This document shows positions 22,037 to 33,300 of a stretch of DNA of 64,000 nt, piece by piece. Both the position numbers and the translations under genes were made by a program. The notes beneath the pieces were generated by a model. That model was not told the origin of the DNA. It did not search any database and saw nothing but the letters and a program-made list of their open reading frames with translations. This DNA comes from Eunapius fragilis. Its lineage: Eukaryota > Porifera > Demospongiae > Spongillida > Spongillidae. Position 1 is the stretch's first letter; the number at the start of each line of letters is the position of its first letter. The stretch is from the NCBI GenBank assembly GCA_963681505.1, contig OY811973.1, positions 13,828,237-13,892,236 on the forward strand. The letters are read 5' to 3'.

Positions 22037-25000
22037 TTATATGTAGGTCATGCTGTCTTCCACATCCACACCAGCCTTTTCATGATGTGTTGTTAGCTTC
22101 ATTCTCACTGGATTAGCTTCATCTGCACAGCCAATCATTGAGGCGACCTCATCCCCAGTCTTGTAAGCTACGTTGTTCCCCAGTTTCATTTTCACCGAAT
22201 AAGCCTCTTCCCCAGACTTGCAGTCTGCTGCATTGCCGATCATTGAGGTGACCTCATCCCCAGTCTTGTACGCTACGTTGTTCCCCAGTTTCATTTTCAC
22301 CGAATAAACCTCATCCCCAGACTTGCAGTCTGCTGCATTGCCGATCATTGAGGCGACCTCATCCCCAGTCTTGTATGCTACGTTGTTCCCCAGTTTCATT
22401 TTCACTGAATAAGCCTCTTCCCCAGACTTGCAGTCTGCTGCATTGCCGATCATTGAGGTGACCTCATCCCCAGTCTTGTATGCTACGTTGTTCCCCAGTT
22501 TCATTTTCACTGAATAAGCCTCTTCCCCAGACTTGCAGTCTGCTGCATTGCCGATCATTGAGGCGACCTCATCCCCAGACCTGTATGCTACGTTGCACCC
22601 TACTGCCATTCTCATAAGATTTGCCTCATCCCCAGACTTGCAGACCTCACCTTCCTTCACCATCACAGCCGCTTTCCTATGGCATCTCTGCTGTGTCTTG
22701 CAACATACACAAGCCACGATGAATATCACCACTGATCCAAGACCAATGCCAATGGACACTGGTATGTATATGGCCACAAGTGCTTCTTGAAGAAAAAAAA
22801 AGATAACGTTTTCTGTGATCATAACATTTGGGGGTGTTACAAAAGCTGCTTATGCAATGTGCGGGCGGATGTGTAACAAAACTATGTTTCCACTTCACAA
22901 ACTACCCTCTCCACAAGCACCATCACTAACTACCCTCTCCACTAGCACCATCACTAACTACCCTCTCCACTAGCACCATCACTAACTACCCTCTCCACTA
23001 GCACCATCACTAACTACCCTCTCCACTAGCACCATCACTAACTACCCTCTCCACTAGCACCATCAGTAACTACCCTCTCCACTAGCACCATCACTAACTA
23101 CCCTCTCCACTAGCACCACTTCTAACTACTACCACCATCACTAACTACCCTCACCTGTGTTCCCACCATCACACCATCACTAACAACCCTCACCTGTGTT
23201 CCCACCATCACACCATCACTAAAAACCCTCACCTGTGTTCCCACCATCACACCATCACTAAATACCCTCACCTGTGTTCCCATTGTCACAGTGGCTATCA
23301 CCACCATCAGTACCAGTTGCAGCACAGAAGTATGTCTCCTTTTCTTCCAGGCCACCAAGATGGACCATCACTTCCATTCCTCTGCTAGCTGACATGTTGC
23401 CTGTTAGGAATGTTGGCATGTTGGCCTTATCACTGCAGCATATCAGGCAGTAATGGGACCCTCCATCCAGAAATGTGCAATTGATCACAGCCATTACCAG
23501 GTCTTGAAAGGCTATGGTGGTCTGCATGTTGATTTGGGATACAACTGGTTAAAAACAAAGCCATATATGATACAAGCACTCTCTTTGGAGGTCCTTATTA
23601 CCTTTGATTGCAGACAGAGTGGCAAAGTTTGTCACCACAGTCGTGCTTACACTTATGGCAGTATTCAAAGGCACTGCCTTGCAGTAGTACCTGTGTCCAC
23701 TGGTGAGGTTATAGAGGACACCAGACACAACCAGACCACTCTCTGTTAGAACATAACGTGAGTATGAACCAAACTGTTCAGAAGCACAGTTGATCAAACA
23801 TCTGTATGGCTGCCCATCCAAAAATGTACACTGAACGGTTGCCACGTTTTGAAGAGCAGTGACTGACACATAAAGAAAGCAATTTGATGTATCTGTAATG
23901 TGAATACATAAGAGCTCAGAACACTGACAGACATTTTTGAAACTTTGCCCAAGAACAGACGGTATAATAATTGTAATGAAATGTAAATCATTCAGAGTTC
24001 CAACCTCACCACCTTTGCTTTCAACTGGTTCACTGTATGGACCCACCAGTCCAGCACTGCCAATGGATGCCATCTGAATGGAGCTAGCCTGGTCCCAGCT
24101 CATGGACACTTGACAGTAACAGGTGTAGCGCACACATGTGTATGTGCTGATATTCTGGGTGTATAGGTCCTTCCCATTAATGATCCTTACGGAATAGCTA
24201 ACGACAGATGTCACCTGAAATGGTACAACTGATAATGTAAGTCATCAAATATGGTTGTTCACCATAGGTGTCCATGTGACCACAAGGTGAGTAGCACCAC
24301 ATAGCACTCCAACAGCTGTTACATTAGAAGGAGCAGTCGGTACTGAATAGAGAAAATATTCTTTATCTGGGTAATTAAGTAATGTGTTTGCTGACATGTC
24401 CACATTGTTGTGTTCACTTCACTGGTACCCGCACAGTTGATTGCAATAACTTTGACCATGTACAAAGCATCACTCATCAACCCTGGAAATGTGTAGGAAT
24501 AGGTCGTTGTTCCCATAGCAACAACACTGATAGCACCAGCCAGTGACTTTTTCAACCAAATAGTGACATTATAGCTAGAAGGGTCGCCTCCAGTTGAAGG
24601 TGGGCTCCATAGTACAGTGATGTCAGTACAGCTTTGCTCAAGTAGCATGATTGGCTGATGCGGAAGAACTAAATGAACACAGTAAATTGTTAGTTTCTAT
24701 ACTGACAGTGGTGCAGGTAAGGGCTACATTTCGCTCACCAGTTTGTTGTGCAGGTACCAGCTGTACTCTAGCACTCCCTACAGGCTGCAAAGGATCATTG
24801 TCCCCAACATAGGCATGATCAGAGTTGAAACACTTCACTTCACTCCCATTGATTGCAGCGGTGACAGTCACTGACAGTGTTGAAGTCCTGCAGGTGATCT
24901 CTATTTGACCTCTGTACCTTCCACAGGAGTCCGTAGCGTTATTTGCACAGTTTAGTAAACTGTCTTGAATGGCGTACAGTTGGTTTGGGGGTGCTTTGGT

Positions 25001-25938
25001 GCTGCACGTTCCACTGGGCAGCTTCCAAACAGTGAATCCCTGAAGTGCTGAGCCCAGTGGAAGCGTGCATCTGAAGGTGATGGAGGTGCTGGGACATAGT
25101 AATGGAGGACATGTGGTGCCATCGGAGAGCAGACATGGCAGTGGAGACCCCTGTACGGCCAGCTCTGTATGATGGATGGTTATCAAGGGAGCACCAGTAT
25201 TGCATGCACAGATGTAACGTGCAATGAAAGATGTGGGGTGTGTGGGTTGCATTGCTGTGTAGTGCTCTGCAGTGTAAGGTGTATGTATGATATCATCATA
25301 TCGGTGTGACTCATTTAGATTTTTTACCTACAGGTCAGGTTCATAAGAATTGACCGAAAAAGTCCCCTAAGGCCCCTAAGACTCTCACCCCCCCCCCCCC
25401 CCCCCCAGATCCCATAATGCCCTTAAGACACCCTAAGCCCCCTCCCCCCCTCAATAGCACATGGAATAAACTATACCTGTTATTTTGTGTGCAGATGTAT
25501 ATGGAGGTATTATATGCGTTTGGTCATCATCCATGAGGCTGCATCCATGCAGCTTACTGATGTTAGCATTAATCATTATCCTTTTCGCAATTTTGCCTGC
25601 ACATGCGCTTATATTAAAAAGTAACAGAACGCTGTGGAATTAAATTTAAATAATCTGTGTGTGAAATCAGAAGAACGTGCCGCCGGCAGGATTTTGAAGT
25701 AAAAACGAGCAGGAAAACTGCGTGATCTTACCAACAACGTGATTTTAAAAATTGATTCAACGCGTCAACCCCCTCCCCCCCCTCTCCCCGAGAGGAAGCA
25801 GCCGTTGTTAAATGACTTACGAATAGGAGCCAGCATTAGCCAGATAGCAAATCTCGTCACCTTTAACAGGGGGTAGTGAATGAATGATGATTTATATAAT
25901 ACAGGATGGTTTACCTTTTGACTAGTAGGCCGCTCCAT
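22037..25938 (-). CDS. FN3-type single-pass receptor with repeated cytoplasmic tail (copy 1)
   Basis: Nine exons on the minus strand: 25938-25915, 25860-25821, 25266-24739, 24668-24396, 24342-24263, 24214-24010, 23892-23602, 23544-23272 and 22785-22037, giving 820 residues with a continuous frame. The first two short exons encode a signal peptide (RFAIWLMLAPI). Next come a Cys-rich N-terminal region (about 22-197), two fibronectin type III domains (about 198-288 and 289-383; VLWSPP, SYNVTIW, APSNVTAV, LVVTWTP), two copies of a CTFLDG cysteine module (about 384-480 and 481-571), a membrane segment (IGLGSVVIFIVACVCC, about 575-598) and a tail of about 220 residues. The tail has about four 35-residue repeats containing NNVAYKTGDEV and EEAYSVKMKLG, and ends TYI, a class I PDZ-ligand pattern. 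Most introns are phase 1. The ligand is unknown; a recognition or adhesion receptor is an inference. The first two exons are the least certain. Confidence 0.8.
22133..22590 (-). repeat. 105-bp coding tandem repeat in the receptor tail
   Basis: About four copies of a 105-bp unit encode the 35-residue cytoplasmic repeat. Copies differ at a few positions (GEEAYS or GDEVYS, EVAS or EVTS), so reading frame and both tyrosines are conserved in each unit. Confidence 0.9.
22900..23120 (-). repeat. 28-bp minisatellite in the receptor's last intron
   Basis: About eight copies of CTAACTACCCTCTCCACTAG followed by CACCATCA (plus strand). On the coding strand it is G/T-rich. Confidence 0.9.
23140..23284 (-). 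repeat. tandem copies of the receptor exon 8 donor
   Basis: On the coding strand the exon 8 end GGGAACACAG|GTGAGGGT is followed by three more copies of the same sequence in units of about 36 bp, each with an intact GTGAGG donor. Confidence 0.9.
25388..25406. repeat. C homopolymer, length differs between copies
   Basis: The C run here is one base shorter than its counterpart near 38676, which changes the offset between the two 13-kb copies from 13287 to 13288. Confidence 0.85.
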
Positions 25939-26192
25939 ATCTGCACACCTAGCCGCTCTATGTTAAACGCGACCTGCAAAAGATTCCAGCATGCCGTAAA
26001 TTATAATTAAAATAATTCGCTGCAACACGTATTGTTTTGCATGCTGTCGTCATTTGGAGAGGGGGAAAAAAAAACAAGCAAAAAAACTAAAGTTTTGGTG
26101 ACGCGCGCTTCGATGCGTTCCCGCGTGCGCGCGCGCATTAATTCATTTACCCGCCAATAAAACTCTCTCCAGCTGTTGCTGCGAAAACTGAT
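25939..26192. promoter_or_regulatory. shared head-to-head promoter region, receptor and DNAAF3
   Basis: Only 254 bp separate the receptor ATG (minus strand) from the DNAAF3 ATG (plus strand). The interval has a CG-rich stretch, GTGACGCGCGCTTCGATGCG and GCGCGCGCGC at about 26098-26136, and no clear TATA box. Shared regulation is an inference from spacing. Confidence 0.5.
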
Positions 26193-27305
26193 ATGTCCAA
26201 GGGATTTGGAGATGCCACCTGGTGGGGTTTCTCCCCCGCTTTAGATTTGCTGCAGTCAGAAAACATAGGTGAGCCTAGTGCAAGCACCAATATAGCAGCA
26301 GCAGCAAACGGCCTCGAGGGGGGCGTATCCTCAAGGATAAACCTTTAACCCGCGGCTCTTCCCCTCGTCCTCAGAGTGCCCTATAAGTCCGGAAGCAGAC
26401 CCCGCATCATCAGGTAGGTTGAGGGTAATGCCTTGAACGCGGGTCGCTGCATAGTGCAACGCGTTTTACTTGACAAGATGGCGTCAAGCTACTTCTGGTG
26501 GGGGCAGCGGACCTGAGGCATGTACTGAAGACTCTGGCGGAGTCCAAGAGACACACGTCAAAGCCACTGCACGTGAGTTATACTGTAAGGTATCGATTGA
26601 AACAACAACAAAACAAGTGAACGAGCACAAATTTTTAATACTGTCAAGCAATTATATTTTAATAGGTGCGAATGCATTCTCTTAGGTGTTGATCCACAAG
26701 AAGCAAATATGACCACACACGTGTAATGCACGTGATTGTCTTTACTACAGTTTTATGTCATTGAAAACAGCATAGAAACTGTTGCTAGACACATGTTGTT
26801 CCTAAGCATCATCATGGAGCCACTGGAGACACTGGGATTGCAAGGCAAGTTGAAGCCCATCAACTGGTAACCTCCATTGCATGGATGTACAGGTGTGTGC
26901 ACATCCTGAGGGGGAAGAGGTAGCATCACGTGACGAAATATCAATTGAAGTGTTTGTAATGATATGATGACTCCCATTGGTGGTTCCCTCCACTGACCTC
27001 CTCCACTGACCATTGGTGCTTCCCCTCCACTGACCCCCTCCACTGACCATTGGTGGTTCCCTTCCACTGACCATTGGTGGTTCCCTCCACTGACCCCCTC
27101 TCCTTACCACTGATGGCTCCCTTCCCTGGTCATTAATGGCTACCTCCTGCCATTGAGGGCCCCCTCCTCCCCTGACCACTGATGTCTCTCCTTTCCTTTG
27201 GACCTATAGAAAAGGCAGAGCTCTTTATGGAGCTGTATGGTAACATCCTTGTGCGACCACAGAGCGATCACTACCTGAAGAGGAAAGCCCCAGAGTTGAT
27301 CAAGT

Positions 27306-27366
<61 letters not shown>

Positions 27367-30300
27367 CACACACACACACACTGAACCTATTCTTCATTCA
27401 GGATGATCACAGATGAGGACCACCTGAGGTCATGCTTGCCTCCACTGGACACCAGAATGCTGAAGTTCAAAGACAGAGATGCACTGGAGACCATCTTTAA
27501 GAGATGGAGGGGCCCACCTCCTGAGAATACTGCGCCTTCCATTAAGACACACCTACAGTCACACTGGTGTGTGTGGGTGTATGTGGGTGTGGGTGTGTGA
27601 GTGCGTCTGTGTGTGCACGTGTGTCTATGTGTATGTATGTGTATGTATGTGTGTATGCATGTGGTGTTCATGCTCCGTATAGATGCCCAGAAATTGACCA
27701 ATCACATACTGCGGGTGTGAGCATACACACACATCAGTCGAGTGGTATCAAGTTAATGTTGACACTCCCTAAAGAGGCCTAATATTAAGAGATTTGAGGA
27801 ACAAAACAGTCCGCCATGCTAAGGGTTTGCACAAATGCACTGCGTGTATTGATGGACTTGATAGGGCCTGTGATGGAGGCATGCTTCATTATAGAATGGT
27901 TCCATGCGTGACAGAGAGGTTCACTTGCAACTGCAATCAAAAGTGAAAGTAATATACCTGTGTGTGATCCATGTGCGGCTCTATGGATACACGCTCACTG
28001 GAAGGTTTACATTGGGCAGTCAACAAGGACATATGCCTGCTGTGAATAATCGGATAACAAAGGGGCTTGTGTCCAGTTGTGACAAAATCTGATTACGGTA
28101 ATATGTCATTACACCTGGTTACATAACTAACAGGTGATGTAAGGCATCTGTATGTGTCTTGTGTTATGCATATATGTGTCTATATGTGGGTATTTGTTTA
28201 TGGTGTTCTCTCCCCCACCCCTCTTCCCTTAGGGATTCACGCCTAAGGCAATACCTGGGAACCAGATATGACACACGTCGTGGTGTGTTTGATTGGGACT
28301 ATCACATGAAACTGTCTGAGATGGTACGTGGTGATGTGGGGTATTAGGTGGTATGTGAGGAGGTGGGTTATGAGGTGATGTGAGGTATGAAGGTGGTATG
28401 TGAGGAGGTGGGTTATGAGGTGATGTGAGGTATGAAGGTGGTATGTGAGGAGGTGGGTTATGAGGTGATGTGAGGTATGAGGTGGTATGTGAGGAGGTGG
28501 GTTATGAGGTGATGTGAGGTATGAGGTGGTATGTGAGGAGGTGGGTTATGAGGTGATGTGAGGTATGAGGTGGTATGTGAGGAGGTGGGTTATGAGGTGA
28601 TGTGAGGTATGAGGTGGTATCTGAGGAGGTGGGTTATGAGGTGATGGAGGAGGTGGGGTATATGGTTGTAGATGACATGTGTAAATTGGCTATCAGAGAC
28701 AAATGTAAATGCAGCCTTGTTCAAGTTTAGGAGCTTAAGGAGCTTACAGGGTTCAGTTTCTAGCAGGTCATGTATGTGACATGAGGAGGTGGGGTAAAGT
28801 GTGTATGTAAGCTTTATAAATAGATAACATGTAAGGATGGATGGGGAGGAGAGCGGGATGGGGAGGAGAGGGATGGATGGGAAGGAGAGAGGGGGATTGA
28901 GGGATGGATGGGGAGGAGAGGGGGGATTGAGGGATGGATGGGGAGGAGAGGGATGGATGGGGAGGAGAGAGGGGGATTGAGGGATGGATGGGGAGGAGAG
29001 GGGGATTGAGGGATGGATGGGGAGGAGAGAGGGATGGATGGGGAGGAGAGAGGGGGATTGAGGGATGGATGGGGAGGAGAGGGGGATTGAGGGATGGATG
29101 GGGAGGAGAGAGGGGGATTGAGGGATGGATGGGGAGGAGAGGGGGATTGAGGGATGGATGGGGAGGAGAGAGGGATGGATGGGGAGGAGAGAGGGATGGA
29201 TGGGGAGGAGAGAGGGGGATTGAGGGATGGATGGGGAGGAGAGGGGGATTGAGGGATGGATGGGGAGGAGAGAGGGATGGATGGGGAGGAGAGAGGGATG
29301 GATGGGGAGGAGAGAGGGGGATTGAGGGATGGATGGGGAGGAGAGGGGGATTGAGGGATGGATGGGGAGGAGAGAGGAATGGATGGGGAGGAGAGAGGGG
29401 GATTGAGGGATGGATGGGGAGGAGAGGGGGATTGAGGGATGGATGGGGAGGAGAGAGGGATGGATGGGGAGGAGAGAGGGGATTGAGGGATGGATGGGGA
29501 GGAGAGGGGGATTGAGGGATGGATGGGGAGGAGAGAGGAATGGATGGGGAGGAGAGAGGGATGGATGGGGAGGAGAGAGGGATGGATGGGGAGGAGAGAG
29601 GAATGGTTTGTCATATGTGTCCCCTCTTCTCCATCTCTGTACACTCCTGTGTTGTGATGTCACATGACACTATCAGGCTCCGCCTCTGAGCTGCAGGGAG
29701 TACGTCCATTGGAGGGAGGTGGGTGTGGCCTTCCAGCTGAGGTCAGATGCATCTTATGATGTCCTCAACAGCACACTGCTGTCATACAGGCCTATCCGTC
29801 ATGTATGTCTAGTAATCTATCTGTCTTGCATGTAGTAATCTATCCGTCATGCATGTAGTAATCTATCCGTCATGCATGTAGTAATCTATCCGTCATGCAT
29901 GTAGTAATCTGTCCGTCATGCATGCAGTAATCTATCTGTAATCTATCCGTCATGCATGTGTATGTGATAGTCTCTACACAATCTTGGTAGGTTTCAGTCT
30001 GCACGCTGGTGTGTCTGTGTTTGTATGTGCCCACCACATTGTCTATCATGTGACCACCATTGCGCATGTCACATGACCACACATTGCATGCCACATGCAC
30101 ATATTGTCATTGTGTGATGATGCGATGTTCTAGGCATGCTCATGTAACCCTATATCTCATGTCATTGACTTACTGGAATAGTAACGATTTGTTAGTTGTC
30201 TATAAGAAGGAGGGCATGGGGACTGGAAGGTACGGCAAGTGGATGGTGTGGGGACTGGTTGTGTTGATCAAAACATGGCTTCTTAAAGTTGTTAGTTCAT

Positions 30301-33300
30301 GGCTCCAGTTATTGCTTTACCACCACCTCCTCCTCCTCCTCCTCCTCCTCCTCCTCCACCTCCACCTCCTCCTCCTCCTCCTCCTCCTCCTCCTCCTCCA
30401 CCTCCACCTCCTCCTCCTCCTCCTCCTCCTCCACCTCCACCTCCTCCTCCTCCTCCTCCTCTCCCTCCCTCTTATGCCCCTGTTGTTAGGGTCTTCATGA
30501 GGTTCCTCTGTGTGCGTACTGGGGTGACATTGTCACCAGTCCTTACCTTTCCTTCGGGATAGACTCTGACAACAAACAGCTGGTGAAGGACCACAGTGGA
30601 GATGAGATGAAGAAAGTAAGTATAAGAGGGAGGGGCCATGGCACACTGGGGGCGGGGTCATGGCACACTGGGGGCGGGGTCATGGCACACTGGGGGCGGG
30701 GTCATGGCTTGTTCTACAGTAACCTCCTGTACACAGCATGTCATGATTACTGGAAGTGTGTACGCTTTTGTTGTAGCTACCCTTATCTGCTAGTGATCAA
30801 AGCTGCACATGTCGATAACAAAAGGCTAACCATTTCTACAATTTCCCCAACGAATGCAGTTATTTTTGCTTGTGTGCATGTGCTGATGCTAATGGTATAA
30901 CTCGGTTATGTTACCTCAGGTGTGGTTTATTTAGGCCATTTCAAATGGGATTAAATAGTTTACCGTCCTCCGCTCGTGCCATTATCACCCTCCCCCCCCC
31001 CCCCCCAAGCATAATGTCACCATTATGTCCATTATTTGGAACAATTTTTTAACGGTACATGCATTGTAGTATCTAGGGGGTGAGGCAGACCTTAATTATG
31101 CCTAATGACGTGATCTTACGTTGGAGACATTACAGACGCTAAAGCTTCACATAATGCACTCAAAAGAGGTGTAGGCTGATGACGTGGTGTATATGAGTGA
31201 TGCTGTAATATGATTTAAAGTAATAGCCGCCCACCTGCATGGGGAGTCCAAGAAGGTCCGGACAGGAAACTATTTTAATGGCCTTATGCAGGAAGAATTA
31301 TACGTTGCCTAGTCCTCTCGTATGAAATTGAATTGTACCTATTTCAGTTAAGAATTGTGGCGCCTGTATTGTCTGTGCTGAACTTGTATGTCTTCTCTCA
31401 CACCTAAACGCCAATGATGCATACGTGCTCACGCCCACTCACACACACACACAACACACACACGCACACATATACAGTCAAGCCAGCTGGTGGCAGAATA
31501 CAATGTGCTTGCCTTATTCCACGAGCTATTCACTGGAGACCCTTATAAGAGCACACCTCCTAATGGTTGCTTGCCAGTGGTAGTAGAAGAAAAGGAGGAG
31601 AAGGAGGAGAGGAGGGAGGAGGAGGAGGAGAAGATGGAAGAGATGAGGGAAGGGAAGGAGGAAGGGGGGAAACAGGCTGATGAATGTAGAGGGGAGGAGC
31701 TTCTTCATACTGTTAAACCACAAGGGCCACTATTTAATGGTTGGTGTGTGCTTGTGTGTGTTTGTGTGTATACATGTTTGTTTTTGTGCACATGGGTGTG
31801 TGTATTTTTGTGCTTGAATTGATATGTTGGGTGGATATGAGATATCTGCTTGCTGGGAACTCTTTCATACTCTCTCTTATTAGGAGCATGTCAGATTTTT
31901 TTCATGTCCCCAAGTTTGATCCATGACATGGCAAGAAAGGTCCAGTTCAAAAATTTATTCAATGTGGTCTACTTGTCTAACAGGTACTGGCAAGGATGTA
32001 ATTTATCATCCTCTCTCCCTCCTCCTCCTCCCCCTCCCCCTTGTTTCACGCCTCATTGTTACACATCCCTGTTACATCATATTACATCGTATGTTGTAAT
32101 TACTGTTTTGCCCTTCTCATTGGAATGTTGTGTGTCCTGCGCATTTGGCGTAACACGTTTGTCTGTCACAGGAGTTGCCTGTCTTGCTGCCAAGGCAACT
32201 TAGTGTGGTTCACACGTTGTCCTTTTGGGTTTAGTCTCTTGTTGTGTACTTACTGATAGTACTGGTCCAGTTTGTCCTGATTCCATACCATTAGCTCATA
32301 TCCAGTTGTTTTCAAGGCACTTGCTCATGTGCAGTTTCTTTTTGGACAGGCTTACATTATAGCTCTTACATATACAGTAGTGTTTGGTTACGGTGTTCCA
32401 TAAAAGCCATATAGCATTGCAGGACTATATATTACCTCTTTGATTCATCGTGTAATATGCTGGAAAACTTTTTATATAAGTCTGTGCTTCTAAAATGTTA
32501 TGGGCATTAATGGGGATCGGAATTTAACGTTGTATTTACATGAATCATCGCATAAGGAAACATACTGGTTGATGTTTATCTGTGTTGTGTTATTTATATG
32601 CATCATGCAACAATGTATGTGTGTGTATATCGCAACATTTTTATAAAGCCACCTGTTCTCACCCCCCGGCCCCCTCACCTGTTCTCACCCCGGCCCCCTC
32701 ACCTGTTCTCACCCCGGCCCCCTCACCTGTTCTCACCCCGGCCCCCCTCACCTGTTCTCACCCCCCGGCCCCCTTAGCATGGTACACACGCTGAAGGATG
32801 GTATTGAAGCTGTGTTTGCACCCAACTGCACAGTCTTTACAGAAACAGCAAAGTAAGTCACAGGTCACCAGATTGTGTGTGTTTGGCCTGTTCTGTACCC
32901 TTAGAGGCCTATAGGTGTGTGTGTATGTGTGTGTGTGTGTGTAGTGTGTGTGTGTGTGTAGTGAGTGTGTGTGTATGTGTGTGTGTGCATGTGTGTGTGT
33001 GCATGTGTGTGTTTGTATGTGCTTGTGATGAGTGGCTTGCACTTGCACACAAGGTACATACTGGATCTCACCAAAGACCAGAAGGCTCAGTTTGTGGCAA
33101 GATCTACAGAACTGGCCACCAATGCAGGACTGAAGGTAAAGAGTAGCCCTACATTTGCTAAGCCTAGGAGTAATTGATTTGGCAAATGTATGCTTATAGA
33201 TATATCTATATGCACCTTATGTGGTCCCAGACATATCCATATGTACTACACACACTTAATCTACTGCACACACACTACCTTATGTTTACTGCACACACAC

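Noticed and set aside
28590..29663. 357- and 276-residue minus-strand Pro/Ser/Ile frames and the 193-residue plus-strand Gly/Arg/Trp frame
   Set aside because: All are translations of one GA-rich minisatellite inside DNAAF3 intron 7; several frames on both strands are open, which shows absence of stops rather than coding.
30210..30246. possible extra DNAAF3 exon ([12 protein letters not shown])
   Set aside because: It lies between exons 8 and 9 and could be in phase, but the acceptor AAGAAG is poor and exons 8 and 9 already join to match the family (SYRPIRH to YWGDI).
30299..30562. poly-proline, poly-serine and poly-leucine frames
   Set aside because: Three frames of a CTC repeat that forms the pyrimidine tract before DNAAF3 exon 9.
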